64,000 bases of DNA from Nakamurella sp. PAMC28650 (GTDB taxonomy: Bacteria > Actinomycetota > Actinomycetes > Mycobacteriales > Nakamurellaceae), in the NCBI RefSeq assembly GCF_014303395.1, contig NZ_CP060298.1, positions 1,922,001-1,986,000 of the forward strand, given 5' to 3'. Every line of letters begins with the position of its first letter. Position 1 is the first letter of the stretch. The notes under the pieces were generated by a model. The model saw only the letters and a list, made by a program, of their open reading frames with translations, ran no database searches and had not been told where the DNA came from. The position numbers and the translations under genes are program-made. Shown here one piece after another: positions 42,056 through 50,863 of the stretch.

Positions 42056-43105
42056 ATGTCTTTGATCACCGATATCCGCGCCGTGTCGGAGAATGCGGTC
42101 GAGCAGATCGCCGCTCGCTTCGGCGGCCTGCCCCGTCCGGTGCTGGCGGCCATCGGCGCCGGGCACATGGCCCTCGAGCGCTTTGCCGACCTGCGGGAAT
42201 CTCTCTCGGACTCCATCGGGGAACGGGTTCCGACGCCTTCGATCGACATCACCGACGTCAGGTCTGCGGCCTCGGATCTGGGATCGAAGGTCTCCGACCT
42301 ACCGTCGCGGGCGCAGAAGGTCGCGGCCGACGTGGCCGGCACGATCGAGCAGTTCGCGGCGGAGGCCCCGGCCAAGGCGCAGGAGTTCATCGCGCAGATG
42401 CCCGAGAAGGTTGCCGAGTTCCAGGTCGTGGCGCAGTCGCTGTCGCCCGATGCCGTCCAGGAAACCGTGGAGGCGTACTCACACCTGTTCGGCATGATCT
42501 ACGGCAATCTCGCCGACCGCGGCGACAAGACTTGGACCAGGATGAGGGCCACCGGAGTGCACCCCGGCGCCGTCGCCGAGGCGGTGGCGGCGAAGGCCGG
42601 ACCGGTCGCCCGGGCGGCCGTCAAGCTTCCGGTCAGGGCCGCTGCGAGAGCTCGGCCCACCAGGACCGCGGCGCCCACGGCCGCAGATCCGACGGTTGCC
42701 ACCCCGGCGGTCCCCACCCCGAAGGCAGGTCCGAGAACGGCGGCCGCGCCAGTGGCTGCGAAGTCGGGCGTGATGACTCCGACCGCTGCGAAGCCGGCGC
42801 ACGTGAAGCCGGTAGCCGTGAAGCCGGTAGCCGTGAAGCCGGTGGCCGTGAAGCCCGCGGCCGTGAAGCCGGTGGCTGCGAAGCCGGTCGCTGCGAAGCC
42901 CGTCGCTATGAAGCCGGTGGCCGCGAAACCGGCACCCGCCAAGCCCGCGAAGCGGCCCGTCACCAAGTCCGCCGACAAGGTCGTCCCCAAGGCCGCCCCC
43001 AAATTCATCACGGCGAAGCAGACCGTCCGGAGGTCGGCCGGTCGGACCACCGTGATGCCGGTCGTCGAAACGGTGGTCATCCACCCGGAAACACCCGAGA
43101 GCTGA
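42056..43105 (+). CDS. hbhA: HbhA-like heparin-binding protein with Lys/Pro/Ala repeat tail
   Basis: This is a 349-aa protein. Residues 1-170 are a helical coiled-coil region (DIRAVSENAVEQIAARFGGL) like the body of mycobacterial heparin-binding haemagglutinin. The C-terminal half is Lys/Pro/Ala-rich, with ten KPVAV-type pentapeptides encoded by a 15-bp repeat at 42791-42940. In HbhA the Lys-rich tail binds heparan sulphate or nucleic acid and is methylated (family knowledge); here it is much longer than in M. tuberculosis (about 199 aa in total). AAAGGAGAGCAAC precedes the ATG. No signal peptide is visible. Confidence 0.82.
   Translation: MSLITDIRAVSENAVEQIAARFGGLPRPVLAAIGAGHMALERFADLRESLSDSIGERVPTPSIDITDVRSAASDLGSKVSDLPSRAQKVAADVAGTIEQFAAEAPAKAQEFIAQMPEKVAEFQVVAQSLSPDAVQETVEAYSHLFGMIYGNLADRGDKTWTRMRATGVHPGAVAEAVAAKAGPVARAAVKLPVRAAARARPTRTAAPTAADPTVATPAVPTPKAGPRTAAAPVAAKSGVMTPTAAKPAHVKPVAVKPVAVKPVAVKPAAVKPVAAKPVAAKPVAMKPVAAKPAPAKPAKRPVTKSADKVVPKAAPKFITAKQTVRRSAGRTTVMPVVETVVIHPETPES
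42791..42940 (+). repeat. 15-bp coding repeat (KPVAV x10)
   Basis: Ten in-frame 15-bp units (AAGCCGGTAGCCGTG and variants) start at 42791, 42806, 42821 and so on up to 42926. They encode KPAHV, KPVAV (three times), KPAAV, KPVAA, KPVAA, KPVAM, KPVAA and KPAPA. The copy number may vary between strains. Confidence 0.9.
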
Positions 43106-43271
43106 TCGGTCCAGCACAGGTTGGTCGGTCGGGTGCGTCTCCTGGCCCGGTCGGCCACACCGCCCGCCGAGGGGCCGCGGCCCGCGCCGTTCTCGGTACG
43201 GATCCATCCACCGACCCACCCTGTGCCCGAGACCGCGGTGAGGACCGCCCGCGCGCACGTATTCTGGATCC

Positions 43272-43586
43272 ATGGACATCGTCAATCCGATCATCAACTC
43301 CATCGATTGGATTCTGCAGATCGCCGGGGCGCTGCTCGGAGTCTTCGCGGTGTCCGACGCCGCCACCCGGCGGCCGGACGCGTTCGCCGCCGCCGACAAG
43401 CAGACCAAGGGCACCTGGAGCGGCATCACCGCGGCGTGCGCCGTGGTCTCGGTGCTCGGTGTGCTGGTCCAGGGGCCGTTCGCGGTCTTCGGTCTGCTCT
43501 GGCTCGCCGCGCTGATCGGCGACCTGGTCTACGTGCTCGACGTGCGACCGAAGCTGCGCGAGGTGCAGCGCGGATCCCGCTGGTAG
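43272..43586 (+). CDS. DUF2516 family small membrane protein (Rv0476-like)
   Basis: This is a 104-aa protein with hydrophobic segments near residues 10-28, 50-68 and 72-90, including LQIAGALLGVFAVSDAATRR and the terminal YVLDVRPKLREVQRG. It matches DUF2516, which follows hbhA in mycobacteria. The function is unknown. A strong terminator follows at 43620. Confidence 0.88.
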   Translation: MDIVNPIINSIDWILQIAGALLGVFAVSDAATRRPDAFAAADKQTKGTWSGITAACAVVSVLGVLVQGPFAVFGLLWLAALIGDLVYVLDVRPKLREVQRGSRW

Positions 43587-43619
43587 CAGTCGGTCTCGCG
43601 CATCCAGACCTGATTGGAC

Positions 43620-43659
43620 GAAGAAGGCGGACCCGCCGAACGGCGGGTCCGCCTTCTTC
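43620..43659. terminator. Bidirectional rho-independent-type terminator
   Basis: An 18-bp perfect stem (GAAGAAGGCGGACCCGCC and its complement) encloses a GAAC loop. The outer GAAGAA/TTCTTC gives A- and T-rich flanks on both strands. It lies between the convergent DUF2516 and ppa genes and should stop transcription from both sides. Confidence 0.9.
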
Positions 43660-43689
43660 ACTTCCGGGACACGTCCCGGGACAGGGTGC

Positions 43690-44223
43690 TCAGTGGACCG
43701 GTGGGGTCTCACCGTTCGCCAGCGCCTCGGCCTCGGCGGCCAGGCGCTTCTTCTCGCGTCCGAAGGAGATGCGGATCTCGGTCTCGGCGTCGCCGCGGCC
43801 GACCCAGTTGGCACCCTCGACGCTCTTGCCCGGCTCGAGATCCTTGTAGACCTCGAAGAAGTGCTGGATCTCCAGGCGTTCGAAGATCGACATGTCGCCG
43901 ATGTCCTGCAGGTTCGCCTGGCGCGGGTCGTTCGCCGACACGCACAGAACCTTGTCGTCGGGGCCCTTCTCGTCCGTCATCCGGAACATGCCGATGGCCC
44001 TGGCCAGGATCAGGCAACCGGGGAAGGTCGGTTCGGACAGGAGCACCAGAGCATCCAGGGGATCACCGTCCTGCCCCAGGGTGTCGTCGATGAACCCATA
44101 GTCTGCGGGGTACTGGGTCGCTGTGAAGAGGGTGCGGTCGAGACGGATGCGACCGCTGTGGTGGTCGACCTCGTACTTGTTCCGGCTGCCCTTGGGGATC
44201 TCGATGGTGACGTCGAATTCCAC
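43690..44223 (-). CDS. ppa: Inorganic pyrophosphatase
   Basis: This is a 177-aa family I soluble pyrophosphatase. Conserved parts are [33 protein letters not shown] (metal-binding Asp cluster), [13 protein letters not shown] and the terminal His/Lys region [20 protein letters not shown]. It hydrolyses PPi to drive biosynthesis. It is divergent from dacB, as in M. tuberculosis (Rv3628/Rv3627c). Confidence 0.97.
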   Translation of the reverse strand: MEFDVTIEIPKGSRNKYEVDHHSGRIRLDRTLFTATQYPADYGFIDDTLGQDGDPLDALVLLSEPTFPGCLILARAIGMFRMTDEKGPDDKVLCVSANDPRQANLQDIGDMSIFERLEIQHFFEVYKDLEPGKSVEGANWVGRGDAETEIRISFGREKKRLAAEAEALANGETPPVH

Positions 44224-44601
44224 GGTCTATACCTTCTCTCGCCTCGTTGCGATCGACCCCGGGGTCGAACACCGCCGGTCGGATGATCGTAACTGCCCTT
44301 GTGGAGGCGATTCTTCAGGTCCTGGCCCGTTCTCACGAGGGAATCCCGGGCCACCGCTTCACAAACTGCCTACGTCGAGACTCTAGTCTGGAGTCCGACC
44401 GTGCCGGGTCGGTGTTGCCCGGTTGCCTTGCGCTGCGGGGCGAGGTTTCAATCACACTGTGTCGGCGGAGGTCGCGGTCACCGTGTGGTTCTGCGCCGCG
44501 GGTCGCTCTGCGTCGCACGGCGACCCGCTCGTGTGCCGGCCGGGGTTCTCGGGGTGGTGCCGTTGCGATGACCGGTTCGGATGTGCGACAGAAGGAGAGT
44601 T
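44224..44601. other. Divergent promoter region, ppa / dacB
   Basis: This is 378 bp without a gene. It must hold promoters for both neighbours. AGACTCTAGTCT (44378-44389) is a perfect inverted repeat whose TAGTCT could be a -10 element. No other clear signal is seen. Confidence 0.4.
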
Positions 44602-46020
44602 GTGTCAGGGACGCGTTCGTCGGGCCGCAAGGCAATGATCATCGTGGTGTCGCTCCTGCTGGTGGCTGCGGCCGCGACGGTCGCCGTGCTGTTCTGGCCG
44701 AAGACCGCCAATTCGACGACGACGACCCCGGGGGTCAGCTCGGTCGTCGCCCCGCCGACCATCTCCGCAGTCGACCCGCCGGTGACCGTGGCCGCGGCGA
44801 GGATCAAGCCGTTGGCGGTCGATGCGGGCAAGGTCCCGACCGCGGCCGGTGTCACGAAGATCCTCGGGCCGGCGCTGGCCAACCGGGCGCTGGCCCAGTT
44901 CACGGGCATCGTGATCGACGCGGCCACCGGAAAGGTGCTGTGGAGCAAGAGCCCGAACACCGTGAGCCAGCCGGCGTCGACGATGAAGTTGCTGACCGGT
45001 GCCGCGCTGCTGTCCAAGGTCGACCCGGCCAGCCGGTTCACCACCAGGATCGTCCAGGGAGCCGACGGCACCATCTACTTCGTCGGCGGCGGGGACGTGA
45101 CGCTGTCCGCCAGGTCGGCCAACGTGAACACGGTCTATTCCGGAGCCCCGACGGTCGCTGACCTGGCCGCGCAGGTGGTGGCCTCCGGCGCCAAGGTGAC
45201 CAGGATCGTCACCGACACCAGCTACTGGACCGGCGACGACCTGGCGCAGGGCTGGGATGCCGGTGACGTCGCGGGCGGGTTCATCACCAAGATGCAGGCC
45301 CTGATGGTCGACGGCGACCGGAAGGATCCCTCGGACGAGAACTCCTCGCGCACCGGCACCCCGGCGATGACCGCAGGGAAGGCGCTGGCCAGGGCGCTGG
45401 GCAACCCGAATCTGAGCGTGACCACCGATGGCACCGCACCCAAGGGCGCGAAGGTGCTGGCCAGCGTCCGGTCCCAGCCCATGTCCGTGCTGCTGGCCCA
45501 GGCCCTGCTCAACTCCGACAACGTGCTGGCCGAGGCGCTCGCCCGCCAGGTCTCCATCACGCTCGGCGGCGCACCGAGTTTCACGGGCGCCGCTCAGGCC
45601 GTCACGATCGCGCTGCAGGATCTGAAGTTCGACACGGTCGGCCTGACGATGGTCGACGGGTCGGGTCTGTCGATCATCGACCGAGCGCCGGTCGCCCTGA
45701 TGGCCGGCGTGATGGACGCTGCCGTCAGCGGACGGATCCCGGCGCTGCGCGGCCTGATCACGGGTCTTCCGGTGGCGGGCGTTTCGGGCACGCTGTCCAA
45801 GGCCCAGAACCGGTTCACGTCCGCCGCGGCCAAGCCGGGTATCGGTTGGGTGCGGGCGAAGACCGGAAAGGTCCAGGTCACCTACGCGATGGTCGGCTAC
45901 GTCCCGGATGTCGACGGACGACTCCTGGTGTTCGGGCTCAACTCCAACGGGGTGTCCAACCCCGGGCTGAACGCGCAGGACGTCTTTGCGGCCGCGTTGC
46001 GCGGGTGCGGCTGCAGCTGA
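44602..46020 (+). CDS. dacB: D-alanyl-D-alanine carboxypeptidase/endopeptidase (PBP4, DacB type)
   Basis: This is a 472-aa S13 penicillin-binding protein. An N-terminal anchor/signal (AMIIVVSLLLVAAAATVAVL) is followed by a Thr/Ser/Pro linker. The catalytic motifs are SxxK in QPASTMKLLTG (Ser near 126), SDN in LNSDNVLAEALARQ (near 305) and KTG in VRAKTGKVQVTY (near 420). It trims or cleaves peptidoglycan stem peptides outside the membrane. GTG 44602 is chosen for AGAAGGAGAG just upstream and a sensible signal peptide. It is the Rv3627c counterpart by synteny. Confidence 0.93.
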   Translation: MSGTRSSGRKAMIIVVSLLLVAAAATVAVLFWPKTANSTTTTPGVSSVVAPPTISAVDPPVTVAAARIKPLAVDAGKVPTAAGVTKILGPALANRALAQFTGIVIDAATGKVLWSKSPNTVSQPASTMKLLTGAALLSKVDPASRFTTRIVQGADGTIYFVGGGDVTLSARSANVNTVYSGAPTVADLAAQVVASGAKVTRIVTDTSYWTGDDLAQGWDAGDVAGGFITKMQALMVDGDRKDPSDENSSRTGTPAMTAGKALARALGNPNLSVTTDGTAPKGAKVLASVRSQPMSVLLAQALLNSDNVLAEALARQVSITLGGAPSFTGAAQAVTIALQDLKFDTVGLTMVDGSGLSIIDRAPVALMAGVMDAAVSGRIPALRGLITGLPVAGVSGTLSKAQNRFTSAAAKPGIGWVRAKTGKVQVTYAMVGYVPDVDGRLLVFGLNSNGVSNPGLNAQDVFAAALRGCGCS

Positions 46021-46107
46021 CCGGGCTTCTCGTGCGGGTTGGCCTCCCCCCGGTTCCGGGGTGCGGTGCGGGGACCGGCCGGAGCGCGGCTGCTCTACCG
46101 TTGACCC

Positions 46108-47151
46108 ATGGCTGCCGAAGCGATCGACTGGGCTGCTGCCGTCCGTGCCGGACAGCGGCTGGCCCCCACCGGGCCGCACGTCTCGCACCTGGAGGCCCGG
46201 CAGGCCGTCGACGACCTTCAGGACTTCTCGGCCAGGGCCGAGCTGATCGTCAGGGACACGACCGGGCTCGGGCACGGACTTCCCGTCGAACTGGCCAGGA
46301 TCGTCGATCGGCCGCACTGGATCGAGGCCACCGCGGCCGGGATGGCCGAGCTGACCGCGCCGCTGGCAGCCAAACTCAGTGGCAAGCTCGGCCAGGCGCC
46401 ACGTGCCAAGGCCGCTGCCGGCGCCCAGCTGGGTGTGGTGCTGAGCTTCCTGTCCAGCCGGGTGCTCGGTCAGTACGACCCGTTGACGCTCGCCGGTCCG
46501 GATGCCGCCACCCCCGGAGTGTTGCTGCTGGTCGCGCCGAACATCATCAAGGTCGAGCGGGAGCTGGAGGCCGATCGGGCCGACTTCCGGATGTGGGTGT
46601 GCCTGCACGAGAGCACCCACCGTCTGCAGTTCACGGCGGTGCCGTGGCTGCGCGAACACTTCCGGACGCTGGTCGCCGAATTCGGGGCGGCCGCCGACAC
46701 GGATCCGAGCGAGCTGCTGGGCCGGCTCGTGCGGGCGGTGAAGGGCGGCTCCCGATCCGGCGCAGGCGGCTCCTGGATCGAGACGATCCAGACACCGGAG
46801 CAACGCGCGATCTTCGACCAGTTGATGGCACTGATGACCTTGCTGGAAGGTCACGCCGACCATGTGATGGACGCGGTGGGGCCGAGCGTGATCCCGTCCG
46901 TCGGGTCCATCCGCAATTCGTTCACCGCGCGTCGCAAGAAGGGCCGTGGCCCGTTCGACCGGATCCTTCGGTCGCTGCTCGGGATGGACATGAAGATGGC
47001 GCAGTACGTCAAGGGAGCTGCGTTCGTCGGTTCTGTCGTCGAGGAGGTCGGGATGGAGCGGTTCAACACCATCTGGACTTCCCCGGAGACCCTGCCCACC
47101 AGGGCGGAGACCACTGATCCGCAGGGCTGGATCAACCGGGTCCTGCAGTGA
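46108..47151 (+). CDS. DUF2342 zinc-dependent metalloprotease-like protein
   Basis: This is a 347-aa cytosolic protein with WVCLHESTHRLQF (HExxH-like, near residue 167) and a later LLEGHADHVMDAVG whose Glu/His fit a third zinc ligand. The family is often labelled 'coenzyme F420 biosynthesis-associated', without biochemical proof. It is the counterpart of Rv3626c, located between dacB and tilS. Its stop overlaps the tilS start by 4 bp (GTGA). Confidence 0.9.
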   Translation: MAAEAIDWAAAVRAGQRLAPTGPHVSHLEARQAVDDLQDFSARAELIVRDTTGLGHGLPVELARIVDRPHWIEATAAGMAELTAPLAAKLSGKLGQAPRAKAAAGAQLGVVLSFLSSRVLGQYDPLTLAGPDAATPGVLLLVAPNIIKVERELEADRADFRMWVCLHESTHRLQFTAVPWLREHFRTLVAEFGAAADTDPSELLGRLVRAVKGGSRSGAGGSWIETIQTPEQRAIFDQLMALMTLLEGHADHVMDAVGPSVIPSVGSIRNSFTARRKKGRGPFDRILRSLLGMDMKMAQYVKGAAFVGSVVEEVGMERFNTIWTSPETLPTRAETTDPQGWINRVLQ

Positions 47152-48110
47152 GCGTCGATCTGGTCGGCGCCGCCGTCCGGAGCTGGATGTCCGAGTTCGG
47201 GGCATCCTGTGCCCGCGTGACGGTCGCCTGTTCGGGAGGCGCCGACTCGCTGGCCCTGGCCCTGGCAGCGATCGCCGAGATCGAGGAGTCGATCCTGGAC
47301 GCCGTGACCGTCGATCACCGGTTGCAGGAGGGATCGGCCGGCCAGGCGCTCCGGACGGCGGAGCAACTGCACGACATCGGCTATAGCACCGTGCGGATCG
47401 AGACCGTGACGGTGGGCACGCAGGGTGGCACCGAGGCAGCGGCCAGAGCCGCGCGGTATCGCTCACTGCTGCCCGCCTCCGGTGACCTGGGCACCGCCCA
47501 CCACGCCGTGCTGCTGGGCCACACGGCCGACGACCAGGCCGAGACGGTGCTGCTCGGGCTCGGGCGCGGGTCGGGCCCCCGGTCGATCGCCGGGATGTCG
47601 CGGTGGCGCCGGCCGTGGGGTCGCCCACTGTTGGAACTGGGCCGTGAAGACACTGAAAAAGCGTGCCAGGAAGCAGGTCTCGACTACTGGGCGGATCCGC
47701 AGAACTTTGATCCGGCGTTCACCCGGGTCCGGCTGCGGCGCGAGGTGCTGCCGCTGATGGAGGACGTACTAGGGGGCGGGGTCCGGTCGGCACTTGCTCG
47801 AACGGCGACCCTGCTCGCCGAGGACCTGCAGGCGCTGGACTACCTGGCGGCCAGGGTGCTCGCGGAGGTCTGGCAGTCCGGCGGGGTGGTCGATCTCGAG
47901 GCGCTGGCCGCCCATCCGGTCGCGCTGCGACGCCGTGCGCTGCGGGCCTGGGCCGATGCGATGGGCGCGAAAGCACTGACTGCGGAACACCTTCTGCGGC
48001 TCGATTCGTTGGCGATGGGGCCGCGGCGGACCGGGGCGGTACGCCTGCCCGGTGCGGTCGACGCCGTCCGGACCGGGACCACGCTGCGGGCCGTCCCCGT
48101 CGACGCCTGA
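47148..48110 (+). CDS. tilS: tRNA(Ile)-lysidine synthetase
   Basis: This is a 320-aa ATP-PPi-loop enzyme that changes C34 of tRNA(Ile) to lysidine. The PP-loop VACSGGADSLALALA is at about residues 25-39, then VDHRLQEGS, GHTADDQAETVLLGLGRGSG and RPLLELGREDTEKACQE. The C-terminal tRNA-recognition part is short, as in actinobacteria. GTG 47148 overlaps the preceding stop. Confidence 0.96.
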   Translation: MSVDLVGAAVRSWMSEFGASCARVTVACSGGADSLALALAAIAEIEESILDAVTVDHRLQEGSAGQALRTAEQLHDIGYSTVRIETVTVGTQGGTEAAARAARYRSLLPASGDLGTAHHAVLLGHTADDQAETVLLGLGRGSGPRSIAGMSRWRRPWGRPLLELGREDTEKACQEAGLDYWADPQNFDPAFTRVRLRREVLPLMEDVLGGGVRSALARTATLLAEDLQALDYLAARVLAEVWQSGGVVDLEALAAHPVALRRRALRAWADAMGAKALTAEHLLRLDSLAMGPRRTGAVRLPGAVDAVRTGTTLRAVPVDA

Positions 48111-48276
48111 GACCGGTACCGGAGCTTGCGCGGGTGCCGGCGCGCGTCAGGTCCGACCCCGATGGACTCTTGACGGGCGCGATGGCAGGCTGACCCGTGA
48201 GCCGCCGACGGTGGCCACCGCATCCGTAGGTACGGCCCGTCGTGCGGGACCGGACCAGACCAATCTGGGGAGACGC

Positions 48277-48921
48277 GTGCCCGGCATCCCGGCAACCGCA
48301 AATGCTCTGACCACCATCCTGACCTCCGCCGACGCCGTCCGCCCCGGCCCCGGCGACCTCGATCCCGGCGTCGAGCACGGATATCACGGCGAGATCGCGG
48401 CGACCCTCATCTCCGAGCAGGTGCTGCAGGCCAAGATCAGTGCGCTGGCCAAGGCGGTAGCGGCCAACCACACCGGGGACACCCCACCGCTGCTCGTCTG
48501 CGTCCTCAAGGGAGCGGTGATGTTCGTCACCGACTTCGCGAGAGCGTTGCCGATCCCCTCGGAGCTGGAGTTCATGGCCGTCAGCTCCTACGGTTCGGCG
48601 ACCTCGTCGTCGGGGGTGGTACGGATCCTCAAGGATCTCGACCGGGACATCACCGGCCGGCGCGTCGTCATCGTCGAGGACATCATCGACTCCGGCCTGA
48701 CCCTGTCCTGGCTGCAGCGGAACCTCCAGACGCGCGGGCCGGCCTCGATCGAGATCGTCGCCCTGCTGCGCAAGCCGGAGGCGGTGAAGGTGGAGGTCGA
48801 GGTCGCGTACGTCGGGTTCGACATCCCCACCGACTTCGTCGTCGGCTACGGTCTGGACTTCAACGAGCGCTATCGCGACCTCCCGTTCGTCGGGCTGCTC
48901 GGGGAGCACATGTACGCCTGA
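48277..48921 (+). CDS. hpt: Hypoxanthine phosphoribosyltransferase
   Basis: This is a 214-aa purine-salvage enzyme. The PRPP-binding loop VVIVEDIIDSGLTLSWLQ lies near residues 131-147. LVCVLKGAVMFVTDF, SYGSATSSSGVVRILKDLD and the base-binding VGYGLDFNERYRDLPFVG are present. GTG 48277 follows GGGGAGACGC. It has a ~20-residue N-terminal extension before the usual start. It follows tilS, as in mycobacteria. Confidence 0.95.
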   Translation: MPGIPATANALTTILTSADAVRPGPGDLDPGVEHGYHGEIAATLISEQVLQAKISALAKAVAANHTGDTPPLLVCVLKGAVMFVTDFARALPIPSELEFMAVSSYGSATSSSGVVRILKDLDRDITGRRVVIVEDIIDSGLTLSWLQRNLQTRGPASIEIVALLRKPEAVKVEVEVAYVGFDIPTDFVVGYGLDFNERYRDLPFVGLLGEHMYA

Positions 48922-49180
48922 CGCGCGGCTCGCCAGGCTCGCTCGGCTCGGCTCGGCCCGGCGGCCCGGCTCGGCCCGGCGGCCCGGCTCGGCCCGGCAT
49001 AGCTCGTATGACCGGCCCCGGCTCAGCTTGTATGACCGGCCCCGGCTCAGCTTGTACGACCGGCCCCGGCTCAGCTTGTACGACCGGCCCCGGCTCAGCT
49101 TGTACGACCGGCCCCGGCTCAGCTTGTACGACCGGCCCCGGCTCGTATGATCCGGTGCCCCCTAGTAGGACGCTTGAGCG
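48922..49180. repeat. Convergent-gap repeat array, 24-bp period
   Basis: First come GGCTCGGCCC-type repeats (48930-49000). Then GTATGACC or GTACGACC heads 24-bp units at 49006, 49030, 49054, 49078, 49102 and 49126, with a partial unit at 49145. The spacer is CGGCCCCGGCTCAGCTT. The array fills the gap between hpt and the convergent DUF559-type gene. It contains no gene. Confidence 0.88.
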
Positions 49181-50266
49181 TCATACGACCTGGTCAGTGG
49201 TCATACGAGATGGGCTGCGTGGGCTGCGATGGGCTGCGTGGGCTGCGGCGACGGGCTGGGGCGAGGCGCCGCGCGGAGAGATCTGCTGCGGCAAGGAGAG
49301 ATCGGCTGCGGTGAGGAAACGACGGGGTTCGGGACGCCAATCCGGGCATCCGGCACGTGCGAACGCTGCACCGAACCGCTGGAGCACCGCGGCACCGCGC
49401 GCGAGATCCGCCCAGGTGACCCTGACCATCTGTCGTCCGGTGTCCCGGATCCGGTCTTCCCTCACCTTCTCGTGGAAGACCGCGTCACCGGGACTCTGTC
49501 CTGGCTGGAGCAGCCGCCCGTACTTCACCCGGCCGTCGAACTCGCAGACGGTTCGCTGCCCGGCGAAGTCGAAATCGACACGTGCGGTAGTGCCTTGACC
49601 GGCGAGCCGGATCTCCGTCTGCAGTTCGGGGATCGGGAGACCCAGTTGGGCCATCCGGAGTCGGCAGATGGATTCCCCGACGCTCTCGGCTCTGGCGTCG
49701 GCGAACGCAAGGAGTCGGCAGGCCAGGAATGCGCCCGGGATGCCCGGGTTGCGCTCGATCACCGCGCGCAGTTGCGCCGCAGTCGTCAGGTTCAGCCGCA
49801 GCGCCGAGTCGGCTGCAGCGAGAGTCCGTTCCGGCGTCGACGACCTCGCCACGTCGAACACGGTGCGCGCAGCACTGGTCGTCAGGACCCCTTCGACCAG
49901 GGTGAGGTCCTGCCGGTCCAGCCGTCCTCGATGGGGGTGCACATTGGTGGTCGCCCGGCGTCCGGGACTCCCCGGCCAGGTCACGTGCACCTTGCCCGGT
50001 GGGCCGGACGGTGGTTCCAGCCCCAGCAGCAGAGCGGCCGACTCGTGGCTGATCACCGCTCGTCCGCCGAGTTCCCCGCCGAGTTCCAGAGCCCGCAGCC
50101 GATGACGCTCCTGTTCGGTGGACCGGGCCCAGACCTCTCCGGCGATATACCGCCCTCGGCGCAGTCGGTGCAGTTCACCCGAGCGTTGCAGGCCATCGAG
50201 GCGCGCGACGGCCACATCGCCAGCCAGCAACTTGGCACGATCGAGGAACAGCGGGGTCTCGTCCAT
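49181..50266 (-). CDS. DUF559/AbiEi-type domain protein
   Basis: This protein has 361 aa from ATG 50266 (MDETPLFLDRAKLL). The N-terminal winged helix (RLDGLQRSGELHRLRRGRYI) is of the AbiEi antitoxin type. The middle is STPERTLAAADSALRLNLTT, and the C-terminal part VDFDFAGQRTVCEFDGRVKYG is like the DUF559/Vsr-related nuclease fold common in actinobacteria. The last ~35 residues (ISPRGASPQPVAAAHAAHRS) are low complexity and may be an extension into repeats. No partner toxin lies adjacent. The role is unknown; it interrupts the otherwise conserved hpt-ftsH order. Confidence 0.75.
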   Translation of the reverse strand: MDETPLFLDRAKLLAGDVAVARLDGLQRSGELHRLRRGRYIAGEVWARSTEQERHRLRALELGGELGGRAVISHESAALLLGLEPPSGPPGKVHVTWPGSPGRRATTNVHPHRGRLDRQDLTLVEGVLTTSAARTVFDVARSSTPERTLAAADSALRLNLTTAAQLRAVIERNPGIPGAFLACRLLAFADARAESVGESICRLRMAQLGLPIPELQTEIRLAGQGTTARVDFDFAGQRTVCEFDGRVKYGRLLQPGQSPGDAVFHEKVREDRIRDTGRQMVRVTWADLARGAAVLQRFGAAFARAGCPDWRPEPRRFLTAADLSLPQQISPRGASPQPVAAAHAAHRSPRSPSRMTTDQVV

Positions 50267-50400
50267 GCTGCACACTCTCGCGGTCGGACGATCCTGCGGG
50301 CCTGGCCATCGGCCAGGATGTGGACAACTCCGAGCATGGGGATGGACCAGGACGGATCCTCCCCGGTATGACGGGCCGGGCACTCGTCGGACCCTCGAGC

Positions 50401-50612
50401 GTCCTACCGGGACGGCCCGCGTCCTACCGCCGGGATGCGGTCATACCGCCCGGGGCGCGGTCATACCGCCCGGGGCGCGGTCCTACCGCCGGCATGCGGT
50501 CCTACCTCCGGGGCGCGGTCATACCGCCGGGATGCGGTCCTACCGCCGGGATGCGGTCCTACCGCCGGGATGCGGTCCTACCGCTGGGGCGCGGTCATAC
50601 CGCCTGATCACG
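50401..50612. repeat. 20-bp tandem array upstream of ftsH
   Basis: About ten units repeat at an exact 20-bp period (50401, 50421, 50440, 50460, 50480 and so on), each with GTCATACCGCC or GTCCTACCGCC. GTCATAC is the reverse complement of the GTATGAC word of the other arrays. The array lies in the 597-bp divergent gap 50267-50863, which otherwise holds the ftsH promoter region (about 50640-50860) and no gene. Confidence 0.88.
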
Positions 50613-50863
50613 CCCTGCGCGGAACACGCGGGGAACCAATCTGGTCCGCGGTACGCTCAATGCAATGGTCGGGCCCGGCGATTCGGTGGTCGGTGGTCGA
50701 GGTTGACGCCTTGGCCGCAGGCGCCGGAACGGCGGGTCGGACCACTGGAGCAAGTCATCGGAACAAGACCACGCAAGCATGTGGGTTCACGGCGTCGCCG
50801 CCGGCGAACCGGGATGTCTGATTTCTCAGAGAGGGTGGAGGCCGCTCGCCGGCCGAACGCCAC

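Noticed and set aside
41527-43105. XRE regulator plus hbhA as a toxin-antitoxin pair
   Set aside because: Synteny with Rv0474-Rv0476 and the HbhA architecture explain the pair better.
44605-47628. 1,007-codon minus-strand frame
   Set aside because: It lies antisense to dacB, DUF2342 and tilS, all clearly coding on the plus strand.
48052-48276. Longer start for hpt at 48052
   Set aside because: The added region overlaps tilS and is Arg/Gly-rich; GTG 48277 has a good ribosome-binding site.
50401-50612. CRISPR array
   Set aside because: Period is 20 bp with no spacers; no cas genes.
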